Shown: positions 25,161 to 33,481, counted from the stretch's first letter. The stretch is DNA of 38,043 nt from Puniceicoccaceae bacterium K14 (GCA_022538095.1 JAKYXN010000051.1:1-38043); one strand, 5' to 3'. The notes: a model not told the origin generated them from the sequence alone. A program made the numbers and translations.

Positions 25161-25188
25161 TTTTGTACCGATATTTCATGATACAAAA
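25161..25188. promoter_or_regulatory. Inverted repeat upstream of the receiver-HD operon
   Basis: TTTTGTA (25161-25167) and TACAAAA (25182-25188) form a perfect inverted repeat with a 14-nt centre, ~50 bp before the ATG at 25236. The rest of the 390-bp gap holds no gene. Confidence 0.4.
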
Positions 25189-25235
25189 TGCTCGATCAGT
25201 ATCGAACATAGAACGACGTAAACGAAAATAAAAAA

Positions 25236-26366
25236 ATGAATAAGTATTCAGAAACAATATTATGTATTGATGACGAGATGAGTGCACTAAACAGCATCAA
25301 AAGATCATTGCGAGGTTTATGTGAAATCGAATTTGCTGACAGTGCGGAAACCGGACTTGAATATATAGAGCATTCTGGGCCGTACGCAGTGATCATCTCT
25401 GATATGATGATGCCAGGCATGAACGGAGTCGATTTTTTGAAGAAAACAAGAAGCGCTTCACCAGACAGTGCCCGAATCATGTTAACGGGAAACTCTGATC
25501 AAAGCTCAACAATTGATGCCCTTAATAAGGGCGACCTATTTAGGTTTTTAAAGAAACCCTATTCTAACGAAGAACTCGCTACCGCTATTGAATCAGGGAT
25601 CAAACAATACAGGCTAGCTACCGCAGAAAAAGATCTCTTACAGCGAACACTAAAAGGAAGCGTACAAGCATTGGTCGATCTATTGTCCATCGCAGACCCG
25701 TTAGCATTTAGAATGTCAGGAAGATTGAAAGAGGTCACAAAGCAAATTTGCATGAGCCAAAAATTGCAACCGATGTGGTTGGCGGACATCGCTGCAATGT
25801 TGGCACCTGTTGGATATGCTACCTTATCCTTGGATTATAAGTCATTGGATACAGATGACAAAGAAGAGCAGATAAGCATGAAAGAAGCGTGGAAAGTTTC
25901 TTCTCAAATCGTAAGTAGAATACCACGACTAGAAAAAGTAGCTCGGATCATCGAGCTCGCCACCGCAGATGATATAGAGAAACACGAGAAAAGCGCTCAA
26001 ATTGGCAGTATAGCAGCGGCCCTTAAGATGGCATATCACTACACTCGTATAAGAAGAGTCAGTATTGATAATAGTGAGACACTACAAGAGCTAGCAGAGT
26101 ATTCTGGTAAAATGGAGCAAAAAGCAGCTATCGCCCTTTCTCACATCGACCTCCCCGAAGACCATTGCGTCGTTGAAGAAATACTCGTCGATGAAATCAA
26201 AGAAGGTATGATTTTCGCAAAAGACATCCAAACAAAAGATGGGTTGTTCCTCGCTCCAAATGGAGTAGCAGCCAGTTCAGCGATCATTAGCAAAATAGTA
26301 AATTTCGGAAAGGTTAAGCGCTTACCCTCAACACTTCCAATTCTAGTAAAACCCGCCTTAGCATGA
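25236..26366 (+). CDS. Response regulator with receiver and degenerate HD-type output domain
   Basis: A 376-residue protein. The receiver (~7-125) has ILCIDDE, Asp56 in IISDMMMPGMNG, Thr in MLTGN and Lys in LKKPY. Residues ~140-290 match the layout of receiver-HD regulators (LLQRTLKGSVQALVDLLSIADPLAF, then MWLADIAAMLAPVGYATL and a VSSQIVSRIPRLEKVA segment), but the His-Asp pair of an active HD phosphohydrolase is not visible where expected (LADIAAMLA), so hydrolysis of cyclic nucleotides is unlikely. The C-terminal ~70 residues (VVEEILVDEIKEGMIFAKDI..) resemble the tail of the same family. It overlaps the next gene by ATGA. It is probably a phosphorylation-controlled adaptor. Confidence 0.7.
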   Translation: MNKYSETILCIDDEMSALNSIKRSLRGLCEIEFADSAETGLEYIEHSGPYAVIISDMMMPGMNGVDFLKKTRSASPDSARIMLTGNSDQSSTIDALNKGDLFRFLKKPYSNEELATAIESGIKQYRLATAEKDLLQRTLKGSVQALVDLLSIADPLAFRMSGRLKEVTKQICMSQKLQPMWLADIAAMLAPVGYATLSLDYKSLDTDDKEEQISMKEAWKVSSQIVSRIPRLEKVARIIELATADDIEKHEKSAQIGSIAAALKMAYHYTRIRRVSIDNSETLQELAEYSGKMEQKAAIALSHIDLPEDHCVVEEILVDEIKEGMIFAKDIQTKDGLFLAPNGVAASSAIISKIVNFGKVKRLPSTLPILVKPALA

Positions 26367-27094
26367 ATACTACAGAATCCAAACTCGAACAAGCCTACCA
26401 CGCTAACACCGGACGCTTAGTGCCAGGGATCGCCCACGAGTTGAATAATCCAATCGGTTTTGTAGGCAGTAACTTGGAATCTCTCGGGAAATACATAGAG
26501 GAAATCCAAACCTTTATCATCAGCTATGAATCCCAACTCACCGCAACTACAAAGGAAACGTTCCAATCTGCCGTACAAAAAGCAGATTTGGAATTTATAC
26601 TGCAAGACATCAAAGAGCTCTCAGATGAATCATTGACGGGTGTCATGAAATTGAAAGAAATCGTATCCAATGTCCAGACTCACTCGCTCTCAACATCAAA
26701 TGGCTCTAGTAGACTCTCGCCCGACTCAATCTTAAAGCGAGAAATCGATTTTCTGCATAACGAGCTCAAGTATTCCGTAACTGTGGAATATGTCGGAAAT
26801 GAAACTCTCGAAACTAATGCAAACGAAAGAGAACTATCTTTTGTCATACAATATTTGATATCAAAGTGCTTCGAAGAAATCGAAGGGTACGGATCTATGG
26901 TAATAAAACTACAAGAGGATGAAGCCGACTGTGTCATCTCTATAAACTCCACTCTCCAAGAGTGCAACGATTGCAAACCCGCAAAACTCCTGAACAAGGA
27001 AAACAAAAACTTATGTCATTTGATAACAGAAAAAAACAAATGGCAGATAACCCATAAAAACAATGAACATGAATTGCGAATCAACCGAGCGTAG
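26363..27094 (+). CDS. Histidine kinase-like protein with degenerate ATPase domain
   Basis: A 243-residue protein with no membrane segment. The DHp helix is well kept: His25 in LVPGIAHELNNPIGFVGSNL, similar to the H-box of membrane kinases that pair with lone receivers. The second helix (LTGVMKLKEIVSNVQTHS) is present. The following region has the length of a HATPase, but the N box is replaced by FVIQYLISKCFEEI, and no DxGxG or GxGLG motif is visible; the final ~60 residues are unrelated. It is therefore unlikely to autophosphorylate; it may receive phosphate from a partner or act as a phosphotransfer or phosphatase module. Coupled to genes on both sides (ATGA with the receiver-HD gene, 32-bp overlap with the next). 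Confidence 0.65.
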   Translation: MNTTESKLEQAYHANTGRLVPGIAHELNNPIGFVGSNLESLGKYIEEIQTFIISYESQLTATTKETFQSAVQKADLEFILQDIKELSDESLTGVMKLKEIVSNVQTHSLSTSNGSSRLSPDSILKREIDFLHNELKYSVTVEYVGNETLETNANERELSFVIQYLISKCFEEIEGYGSMVIKLQEDEADCVISINSTLQECNDCKPAKLLNKENKNLCHLITEKNKWQITHKNNEHELRINRA

Positions 27095-27542
27095 TCAAAG
27101 AATCGATATCCTCTTCGTGGACGATGATCGAATGGCAAGAAATGCCTTAAATCGCCTTTTCAAACGTGACTCGCTCACGATTCGCATATGCGGATCTGCT
27201 GAAGAGGCACTCTTTTATTTGGATACCCCAGTACGTATTTTAGTTGCGGACCACCAAATGCCTGGCATGTCTGGTCTGGAATTGCTCAAATACTTCGCAA
27301 ATAAAGGCAAAGACACAATCCGCATACTCCTGACAGGGTTTGCCAACGTCGACACTATGGCAGCTGCAATTAATGAATCTCAGGTTCATCGCTTTATTTC
27401 TAAGCCATGGATAAACGAAGATTTCCGCCAGACAGTATTTGAGTCTCTGGCTAACTACAGCTACTTATCCGCTGAACGCCACAAGCAGCGACAGTTGGAA
27501 GAAAAGCTCAACGAAACAAAAAATCATTTATACGAAGTATAA
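27063..27542 (+). CDS. Receiver-domain response regulator with C-terminal coiled coil
   Basis: A 159-residue protein. The receiver has ILFVDDDRMARNAL, Asp63 in VADHQMPGMSG, Thr in LLTGFAN and Lys in FISKPW, all intact. A ~25-residue helical tail (SAERHKQRQLEEKLNETKN) could dimerise; in related regulators this position leads into an output domain, so it may be a truncated relic or an intentionally output-less form. The start lies inside the kinase-like gene (32-bp overlap), with two in-frame ATGs at 27063 and 27069. It is the third member of a three-gene signalling operon. Confidence 0.8.
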   Translation: MNMNCESTERSQRIDILFVDDDRMARNALNRLFKRDSLTIRICGSAEEALFYLDTPVRILVADHQMPGMSGLELLKYFANKGKDTIRILLTGFANVDTMAAAINESQVHRFISKPWINEDFRQTVFESLANYSYLSAERHKQRQLEEKLNETKNHLYEV

Positions 27543-27621
27543 AACCACGCTCAAGCCTCTTCATGAAATCGATAGCGACTAATACAAAATCTGACACTAG
27601 GGCAGCACCACGTGGAGGTAA

Positions 27622-27837
27622 TTAAACTAGCAATTTTCCCAACACCCAAGGTACGTGACACACATTTTGCCTATTGAAATTTACCCATCGAATTCGAACT
27701 GATTCTCTCGCAATATTATAATTCCCAAACCTCGTATAAAACGCCACAGAGTAAGCGAACGAAACAACGATGACACCTCTTTCTTCCCGTTTCCAACAAT
27801 TCAGATTATCTGTTTTTTCAGACTCCAACGATAACAA
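27622..27837 (-). pseudogene. Decayed partial copy of the neighbouring alpha/beta hydrolase gene
   Basis: The translated segment EERGVIVVSFAYSVAFYTRF followed by GNYNIAR aligns with EEKGIVVVSPHYSKEFYPRF followed by WNYNMAR of the hydrolase at 27888-28793, and the similarity is also visible in the DNA (27705-27800 against 28485-28555, same strand). The flanks do not match, there is no signal peptide, no nucleophile elbow and no complete fold. It is a fragment of a tandem duplication, now decayed. The region 27543-27887 contains nothing else that I can recognise. Confidence 0.6.
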
Positions 27838-27887
27838 AGAAGGCGAAGAACCACGGCATTACAGTAGCAAGGAGTTAGTCTTAGAGC

Positions 27888-28793
27888 TCACTGAGCATAC
27901 AAAAATTTCGATGCCGCAACACTCATTTTTTTGTAGTCGTGCCCGACTCCCGGAACAACTATTTTTTCCCAATTGAATTCATAGCCCTGAACTCGGGCTT
28001 GCTCTCTAGCTGTACCGTAAAAATAATTACATCTCTCTAAACGATGCAGCCCTCGCTTATTCATCCTCTCATTTTTAACCAAATGCCCCCTAGTTTCGTT
28101 TTCATCGTCTAATTCACCCAGAAATACGACCAAATTTTTAGAAAATACCTGTTTGAGATCTCCTTTCGAAATCGGGGCATTTACCAAACCAGTCGGAAAT
28201 TCAGTGTCATAACTGGGTACGGTGTACCATCCCGAGTTGGACGACACTATTCTATTTACCTTTTTGGAAGAATTAAAGATGGCAAAACGATGGAGGATTT
28301 GCCCTCCAGCTGAGTGGCCGAATATATCGTACTGTTCCGTCTCGAGACCTAACTTAGCTTTTACGATATCGAACATTCTATCGAAATCACTGAATATCCA
28401 TTCATCTGGTTTTTTAGAAATCGAGAAGCTTTCAAAATCCGTTTTCTCCTTGTTGATTTCTACATTTCCGATCATTCTAGCCATATTGTAATTCCAAAAT
28501 CTCGGATAAAATTCTTTCGAGTAATGAGGCGAAACAACAACGATGCCTTTTTCTTCCGATTCTGCTTCCCAAGCATCTCTGTAAGACCATCCATTTCTTC
28601 CTGCTCCCGGAACAACAATGACGACTGGAGAATCCTGCTTCCAAGTTTGAGGCACATGATAATACAAGCGAATTTCCTTCTCGGATCGCCCTTTTCCACC
28701 TGGAATAGCAAAATCGCCAGACCCTTCACTAAGAGGCTCCGCAAAGGCTAAAGATGCAAAAAACAAAAAGACTAGGCTAAGATAAGTTTTCAT
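27888..28793 (-). CDS. Secreted alpha/beta hydrolase (esterase/PHB-depolymerase-like)
   Basis: A 301-residue protein with a signal peptide (MKTYLSLVFLFFASLAFAE). The alpha/beta-hydrolase features are VVIVVPGAGRNGWSYRDAW (oxyanion strand-loop), the nucleophile elbow GHSAGG with Ser161, and the late His in VVPGVGHDYKKM; the Asp/Glu of the triad is probably in VVFLGELDDENETRG. The layout resembles small secreted esterases related to PHB depolymerase or feruloyl esterase. The frame can open at 28835 but the inner ATG (28791-28793) begins the signal peptide. It is monocistronic, divergent from the next gene. Substrate not predictable. Confidence 0.75.
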   Translation of the reverse strand: MKTYLSLVFLFFASLAFAEPLSEGSGDFAIPGGKGRSEKEIRLYYHVPQTWKQDSPVVIVVPGAGRNGWSYRDAWEAESEEKGIVVVSPHYSKEFYPRFWNYNMARMIGNVEINKEKTDFESFSISKKPDEWIFSDFDRMFDIVKAKLGLETEQYDIFGHSAGGQILHRFAIFNSSKKVNRIVSSNSGWYTVPSYDTEFPTGLVNAPISKGDLKQVFSKNLVVFLGELDDENETRGHLVKNERMNKRGLHRLERCNYFYGTAREQARVQGYEFNWEKIVVPGVGHDYKKMSVAASKFLYAQ

Positions 28794-28998
28794 ATATGTG
28801 GGGTCGTATTTAAAAGGATGCATACTTTTCCTCATCTATTATAAATACTTCCGCGACCCGGAATCGTTACACGATCTGAGTAAGTTTTTGCTAATCTGCA
28901 ATAGGTCCGTCTAACTCTTCGTATTATCCCAAGTAATCCTTAGGTCTCTCTACAGCCTATCGGTCCTCATCGACTCTTCATTCAAACTAAATCAATTA

Positions 28999-29853
28999 AT
29001 GAATTTCGTGCGATTAACTACACTCGCTCTCGTCGCTATCACATCCATCTACGCCGATTCCCAAATCCGCGACTTTTGGTTCTCCGGCGCGGAGATAAAT
29101 CGCTACGACTTGCAGCAAATGAGATATGGCGAGTCACGCCCAGGGCATGCCGAGTTTATCTTCGTTACAGAACCGTTCTTGACGGACAAACGAGTCAAAC
29201 ACGAATACGGAAGCGGAGCGAGTACAGAGGTTCTGAAGCTGAACGCGCTGAGAACGTTCAATACCGGCATCTATCCGTATCGCGTGATGACCAGTACCTT
29301 TCAAGCGATTGATTTAGAACAATTCCCCCACGCGCTCAAAACCAATACCAGCATCCAAGATTGGTGCGGACAAGTCTTTCAGCAGATTAACAAATCAACC
29401 ACTGGCTGGGATTTGGAACTCCGCTCTTACTTTCAAAAAGAAGCTGACCGCGATTTTTCCCTCGGAAATCATTGGATAGAGGACGAGCTCTGGACCCACC
29501 TCCGGCTCAATCCCAAGAGTTTGCCAATCGGAAAATTTCAACTCGTGCCCGGAGCAATTTTGACTCGCTGGACTCATATTCTTGCTGAACCACACGAGGC
29601 AGAAGCGTCGCTAAACTCTAGCGAAGAACAATCTATTTATACAGTCGAGTATCCAAATTTAAAGCGCAAACTCGTTATTAAATTCGACACAGCTTTTCCC
29701 CATATCATTCGTGAATGGGAAGAACACGAGCCTGATGGCATTACTAAAGCCATCCTCACTCACCGTCTCATGAACTCAGAATACTGGTCAGAACATAGGC
29801 TCAAAGATGCTGGCAAGCGTAAGCTCCTCGGACTTGAAGAAGAACCAAACTAG
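28999..29853 (+). CDS. Secreted protein of a family often labelled 'septum formation inhibitor Maf'
   Basis: A 284-residue protein with a signal peptide (MNFVRLTTLALVAITSIYA). The pattern IRDFWFSGAEINRYDLQQMR, then GHAEFIFVTEPF, VLKLNALRTFNTGIYPY, WCGQVF and YTVEYPNLKRKL matches a family common in Bacteroidetes and PVC bacteria which databases often name 'septum formation inhibitor Maf', although it lacks the Maf pyrophosphatase motifs. It probably resides in the periplasm. Function unknown. Followed by a thioredoxin-fold gene (37 bp later) and a lipoprotein, on the same strand, which may form an operon. Confidence 0.65.
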   Translation: MNFVRLTTLALVAITSIYADSQIRDFWFSGAEINRYDLQQMRYGESRPGHAEFIFVTEPFLTDKRVKHEYGSGASTEVLKLNALRTFNTGIYPYRVMTSTFQAIDLEQFPHALKTNTSIQDWCGQVFQQINKSTTGWDLELRSYFQKEADRDFSLGNHWIEDELWTHLRLNPKSLPIGKFQLVPGAILTRWTHILAEPHEAEASLNSSEEQSIYTVEYPNLKRKLVIKFDTAFPHIIREWEEHEPDGITKAILTHRLMNSEYWSEHRLKDAGKRKLLGLEEEPN

Positions 29854-29890
29854 CAAGCGGCTTTTCAAATTTAGAAAACAAAAGACAATC

Positions 29891-30436
29891 ATGCCATCAC
29901 TGAAACTCGATTCAGGAGGAATCTTTCCACACATTTCACTTCCACTCGTCGGAGGAGGCGAAACTAAACTCGGCCAATCCGACGACCCTAAAAACTGGCG
30001 GCTCGTATTCATTTATCGGGGGCTACATTGCCCGGTGTGCCACAAATACCTCAAGAAGCTGGACTCCATGAAAGACAAGTTTCTCGACGCTAAAGCTGAA
30101 ATCATCGTCGTCTCTGCCGACCCAACAGAAAGAGCAGAAGCAATGGTCAACGAGGAAGACTTGAGCCTTCAAGTATGCTATGGCCTCAGCATTGAGCAAA
30201 TGCAAAGCCTCGGCCTCTGGCTTTCTAAACCTAGACCTACTGACGACGTAGACCATGTATTTCCTGAGCCCGCTCTTTTCGCCATCAATACCGATAGGAA
30301 AATTCAATTGATTGATCAGTCGAACACACCTTTTAACAGAGCTGACTTAGACGAACTACTCGATACCATTATATGGATACAAGAAAACAACTATCCAACC
30401 CGAGGCACCTACGGCCAAAAAGGCTCGACCGTTTAA
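29891..30436 (+). CDS. AhpC/TSA-type peroxiredoxin-like protein
   Basis: A 181-residue thioredoxin-fold protein. The active-site region is LVFIYRGLHCPVCHKYLKKL, with Cys47 and Cys50 in a CPVC motif, followed by EIIVVSADPTERAEA and FPEPALFAINTDRKIQLID. This layout is of the AhpC/TSA 'peroxiredoxin-like' group, in which CxxC replaces the PxxxTxxC site of classic peroxiredoxins. No signal peptide, so cytoplasmic. The frame starts at 29807 within the preceding gene, but the domain and probable ATG start at 29891. The true substrate (peroxide or disulfide) is not determinable. Confidence 0.8.
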   Translation: MPSLKLDSGGIFPHISLPLVGGGETKLGQSDDPKNWRLVFIYRGLHCPVCHKYLKKLDSMKDKFLDAKAEIIVVSADPTERAEAMVNEEDLSLQVCYGLSIEQMQSLGLWLSKPRPTDDVDHVFPEPALFAINTDRKIQLIDQSNTPFNRADLDELLDTIIWIQENNYPTRGTYGQKGSTV

Positions 30437-30508
30437 ACACTTTCAAATTAAACACGATACTAACACAACCGCAGCAAGCCTTTTTGCAGTATGCGGAAAA
30501 CAATCAAG

Positions 30509-31342
30509 ATGAAGACACTCAAAGCAATATCAGCCATAACAGCGCTAAGCGCTCTATTTGCATTTAGCTCCTGCAAGCCCGGAAGCTCAGATGCCGAAGC
30601 AAAGCAACCACTCAATCCCGGAAAAGAACTCCTCTACGAGTCTATCGAAGCACACGGTGGAATTGAAAAATGGCGCAGCAACGGATTGTTTAAATTTCGC
30701 TGGACCTACCATATGACTGATCGCGGAGCGACTGTTGACTCTATCCAAACTATCGACCCAGTCAACTTCACCGCAGTGCACACGGTTCCAAACAGCGAAA
30801 CCACCTTTGGGCGAAGCGAAGAGGGGCGTTATTGGATACACCCTGCAGATGCTAGTTTTATGCCTCCTGTACAGTTCTGGACGCTCACCCCTCTATATTT
30901 CATCGGTATCCCGTTTGTCTTTCATGACGACCAAATTACCTTTGAACTACTGGACGAAACCAAAAAATTCGAAGGCAAAGACTACCCGCAGGTCAAGCTT
31001 AGCTATAGTTCAAGCGCAGGTGAGTCTCCAGATGATTACTACGTCTTGCTAATCGACCCAGATACAAAATTAGTGCGCGGAGCCTATTATACCGTTACCA
31101 ATCCGCTTGTATTCAAAGGCGGAACCCCGGTAGAAAAATTTATCACCTTAGACAATCTTCAAGAAATTGGCGGACTCAAAATTGCAGGAGGCCACAAGAC
31201 CTACGCAATGCCCGATGGTGAAATCGCGGAAGAAATGCGTTACACCGATGTAAGCGAAGTTGCCTTTATCGAACGCGGCATGGCCAACATGGCACCCCCA
31301 GAAGGAGCCAGTTTCCTTGATGCAGTTCCAACCGCCGAATAA
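30509..31342 (+). CDS. Lipoprotein, DUF6503-like
   Basis: A protein of 277 residues. It starts with a lipoprotein-type signal (MKTLKAISAITALSALFAFSSC) followed by a flexible linker. The mature part begins LLYESIEAHGGIEKWRSNGL and has WIHPADASFMPP and FVFHDDQITFELLDE, then YVLLIDPDTKLVRGAYYT, the layout of the DUF6503 lipoprotein family (a LolA-like or barrel fold). Found mostly in Bacteroidetes and PVC genomes, function unknown. An upstream ATG (30491) is possible; the one at 30509 has GGAAAA nearby and gives a cleaner signal. A strong hairpin follows. Confidence 0.6.
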   Translation: MKTLKAISAITALSALFAFSSCKPGSSDAEAKQPLNPGKELLYESIEAHGGIEKWRSNGLFKFRWTYHMTDRGATVDSIQTIDPVNFTAVHTVPNSETTFGRSEEGRYWIHPADASFMPPVQFWTLTPLYFIGIPFVFHDDQITFELLDETKKFEGKDYPQVKLSYSSSAGESPDDYYVLLIDPDTKLVRGAYYTVTNPLVFKGGTPVEKFITLDNLQEIGGLKIAGGHKTYAMPDGEIAEEMRYTDVSEVAFIERGMANMAPPEGASFLDAVPTAE

Positions 31343-31365
31343 GGTTACGAGTTAATAAACATTGG

Positions 31366-31384
31366 GTCCCTTGGATCAAGGGAC
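31366..31384 (+). terminator. Hairpin after the lipoprotein gene, convergent region
   Basis: GTCCCTTG (31366-31373) and CAAGGGAC (31377-31384) form a perfect 8-bp stem with a 3-nt loop, 24 bp after the stop codon. It is located between convergent genes and can act in both directions. No U tract is visible. Confidence 0.5.
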
Positions 31385-31429
31385 TCAAGCTAACCTCCTC
31401 TCAAGCTTCCTATTTAGAAAGTATAGTTC

Positions 31430-32095
31430 TCATTTAGGAGAATTTCCTGCTAAAACCTGTAGTGCCGAAATAATGTCATCCGGTTCCGCCCTCATTCGAT
31501 AATCTACATCGACAAAGCGCCATACCACCCGGCTGTCGCAACCGAGGACAAATACCCCAGGAATCGGCAATATGCTTCCGTTGCCATTGTTGATTTCTTC
31601 TAAATCAAGCTTTCGGTCACTACGCATGTGTTCCAAAATCAGATCAGGAACTTTCCAGGCAACGCCATAATCCGCCGCCACACGAGCATCTTGATCCGAT
31701 AGCACATGAAATCGCAAAGCCGCCTTCTCTGCTTCCGACAACGAATCGTCCGGCTTTTGAGGACTTATCACGACAAGTTCAGCTCCCAGTGATTTGATTT
31801 CGGCTAACCTAGCTCGCAGAGCTTGAGTCTCTAGATTGCAATAAGGACACCAACTTCCACGAGAGAAACTCACCACCACTGGCCCTTTCTCAAGCAAAGC
31901 TGCAAGCGAAACTGTTTCGCCCACTGCATTTGGCAACTCAAAGCCAGGAGCCGACTTCCCTACTCCGATAGCTTCACCACCGTCCCCAAACGCACGAGCA
32001 AACTTCATTAAACTCTCAATGGCCTGCATAAATTTCGGGTTCGCCCGGCGCGATTTTTCGATCTGCAATTTAGTCAGCTCTCTCAGTTCCTTCAT
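31430..32095 (-). CDS. Peroxiredoxin-like AhpC/TSA family protein
   Basis: A 221-residue protein. A helical N-terminal stretch (~1-45) precedes the thioredoxin fold: APGFELPNAVGETVSLAALL, then VVVSFSRGSWCPYCNLETQA with Cys83 and Cys86, LVVISPQKPDDS and FHVLSDQDARVAADYGV. This is the peroxiredoxin-like group with a CPYC site and N-terminal extension, thought to reduce peroxides. The apparent GTG start at 32110 lies within a GGTGGAG ribosome site; the ATG at 32093-32095 is the real start. Convergent with the DUF6503-like gene. Its upstream region 32096-32365 has an imperfect sigma-54-like element but no gene. Confidence 0.85.
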   Translation of the reverse strand: MKELRELTKLQIEKSRRANPKFMQAIESLMKFARAFGDGGEAIGVGKSAPGFELPNAVGETVSLAALLEKGPVVVSFSRGSWCPYCNLETQALRARLAEIKSLGAELVVISPQKPDDSLSEAEKAALRFHVLSDQDARVAADYGVAWKVPDLILEHMRSDRKLDLEEINNGNGSILPIPGVFVLGCDSRVVWRFVDVDYRMRAEPDDIISALQVLAGNSPK

Positions 32096-32365
32096 AATTT
32101 TAGTCTCCACCTAGCAAACGCTCAGAATGATCATATAGATGCAACTACATGTGCCAATTAGCCCGGTTCCCCAATTCCTTGTATACGTACCCTTACCTGG
32201 AGGTTTTCCAATGCTCTAACAGAGCGTATAGATCAATAGATTCTATGGGTCAATTTTGAATAGCGTTATCACCCCTTTACCCAAATAGCTGAACGCCATA
32301 GACCACCTCACTTCGAATCTTCATTTCGATGAACGATCCAAACGTTTGGCTCTGTGTAGGTACCG

Positions 32366-32695
32366 CTATCCTGTTCTATGCTTACTTGAATCGGATTGAG
32401 CCCGCCCTTCACCAAATATTCCCCCGAACAAGGAAAGACCTGCCCATCCCCCGTCCGGTAGTTCATCTAAAGGGAAATCAATTTGGATTGTCTGAGTATT
32501 AATGATCGCTTGCATTTCCTCGCCATCCATCAACATCAGTTGAATATCCTTAAATTCTTCAACAAATGTATCCCAGTGCTCATTCACATTCTTATTATTC
32601 AACATGAATTCTGGCCAAGCTGAGCATAGGATTTCATCTGCGGCGGGGTAGAGTTCAAAACGCTCTCCCCAAATGACCACTTTATATTCCTTCAA
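32366..32695 (-). CDS. Hypothetical protein, small, TTG start
   Basis: A 109-residue acidic protein that I do not recognise. It begins MKEYKVVIWGERFELYPAAD with hydrophobic strand-like segments followed by IQLMLMDGEEMQAII, and ends in a Gly-rich tail (GGWAGLSLFGGIFGEG). There is no signal, no membrane segment and no catalytic motif. No ATG is available: the frame opens at TTG (32693-32695) with GAGCTCGAG upstream, and an in-frame stop lies ~30 bp further upstream. It may be real, as part of a series of small minus-strand genes, but coding is not assured. Confidence 0.4.
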   Translation of the reverse strand: MKEYKVVIWGERFELYPAADEILCSAWPEFMLNNKNVNEHWDTFVEEFKDIQLMLMDGEEMQAIINTQTIQIDFPLDELPDGGWAGLSLFGGIFGEGRAQSDSSKHRTG

Positions 32696-32787
32696 TCTCG
32701 AGCTCTTTTTTGAAAATTGCGATACCTAACAGACTACCAGGGAGCGGATGTGGTCGTTTGTATCTAAATTACCAAATACAACCTAAT

Positions 32788-33030
32788 TCATTTACTCAAG
32801 AACCGCTCAAGAAATTCCTTAAGTTGAGTGTCTTCCAAATAAAAAAGGTCATAGCCTACTTTCACGAACCCATCCTTATCGACTTCCTGTATTCTCCCCT
32901 TCCCATTATTTTCACCAGAGTACAAAGACTGCAACATGTGAATCAACTGCATAAATCTCATATCCGGATACCGCTTCCACACCTGTCGAAGCAAATTGTT
33001 GATCTCATCAATTCTCTCTGGGGGTCTCAT
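32788..33030 (-). CDS. Small protein, YihD/DUF1040-like
   Basis: An 80-residue protein. The N-terminal stretch MRPPERIDEINNLLRQVWKR followed by YPDMRFMQLIHMLQSLYSG resembles the family of small proteins of about 80-90 residues with RDPxRIxxIL and P(D/N)LRLxQLI motifs (YihD/DUF1040-like and relatives), and the end FYLEDTQLKEFLERFL matches their acidic C-terminus. No biochemical role is known. ATG start with purine-rich AGAAAAG upstream. Present among small genes of unrelated function. Confidence 0.6.
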   Translation of the reverse strand: MRPPERIDEINNLLRQVWKRYPDMRFMQLIHMLQSLYSGENNGKGRIQEVDKDGFVKVGYDLFYLEDTQLKEFLERFLSK

Positions 33031-33070
33031 CTTTTCTGCTATCTAACGTTAAACTTTCACCGCTTGAAAT

Positions 33071-33481
33071 TCAGGTTATCCTCATATACATACCTGCGGA
33101 CTTTGGCAGCTCAGCTTTGGAAAATCCGTACTTGCTATAAAATTCTGGGGTACCGTGATCTGCAAAAAGGCTTACGAATGCAGTGCTAGGTGCGTTCTTC
33201 TCCAAAAAATCAACCAATGACTCCATGATCAGTCGCCCTACTCCTTTCCCTTGGTGATCTGGCAATACAGCCACATCTGTAATTTCAAAGAAGCACCCTC
33301 CATCACCAATAACTCGCCCAATCCCAATTCTTTCATTTTCACAATATGCTACAACAGAGTGGATACTATTTGATAGACCAACCCTAGCTGCTTTTTCGGA
33401 CTTCCTAGACAAACCAGCCTTCAGTCGAATTTCAATGTAGTCAGATACTGGAGGAATCTCTTCTTTGATTTTGTAGTCCAT
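33071..33481 (-). CDS. GNAT-family N-acetyltransferase
   Basis: A 136-residue acetyltransferase of the GNAT superfamily. The acetyl-CoA-binding motif A is ITDVAVLPDHQGKGVGRLIM (the Q/R-x-x-G-x-G loop at ~77-82), and motif B is EFYSKYGFSKAE near the C-terminus. Compact one-domain form, with all the core elements present. Acceptor substrate is unknown: candidates include small amines, aminoglycosides or protein N-termini. Gene sits between the RDD membrane protein and the DUF1040-like gene on the same strand but with gaps of 40-56 bp and no obvious joint function. Confidence 0.85.
   Translation of the reverse strand: MDYKIKEEIPPVSDYIEIRLKAGLSRKSEKAARVGLSNSIHSVVAYCENERIGIGRVIGDGGCFFEITDVAVLPDHQGKGVGRLIMESLVDFLEKNAPSTAFVSLFADHGTPEFYSKYGFSKAELPKSAGMYMRIT

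Noticed and set aside
26003-26020. GG-N10-GC match on the plus strand
   Set aside because: It lies within the receiver-HD coding region, with no gene start downstream at suitable distance.
15720-27542. Cyclic-di-GMP enzymes as the output of the NO or other signalling genes
   Set aside because: No GGDEF, EAL or active HD-GYP motif is present in any gene of the window.
32141-32157. Sigma-54-like element TTGGCAC...TGC upstream of the peroxiredoxin-like gene (minus strand)
   Set aside because: The spacing between GG and GC is 11 bp, not 10, and neither EPS-type palindrome is present nearby.
33031-33070. Integron attC site between the GNAT and DUF1040-like genes
   Set aside because: The ~40-bp gap is shorter than usual attC sites, paired core boxes are incomplete, and no integrase is visible; kept only as a low-interest note.
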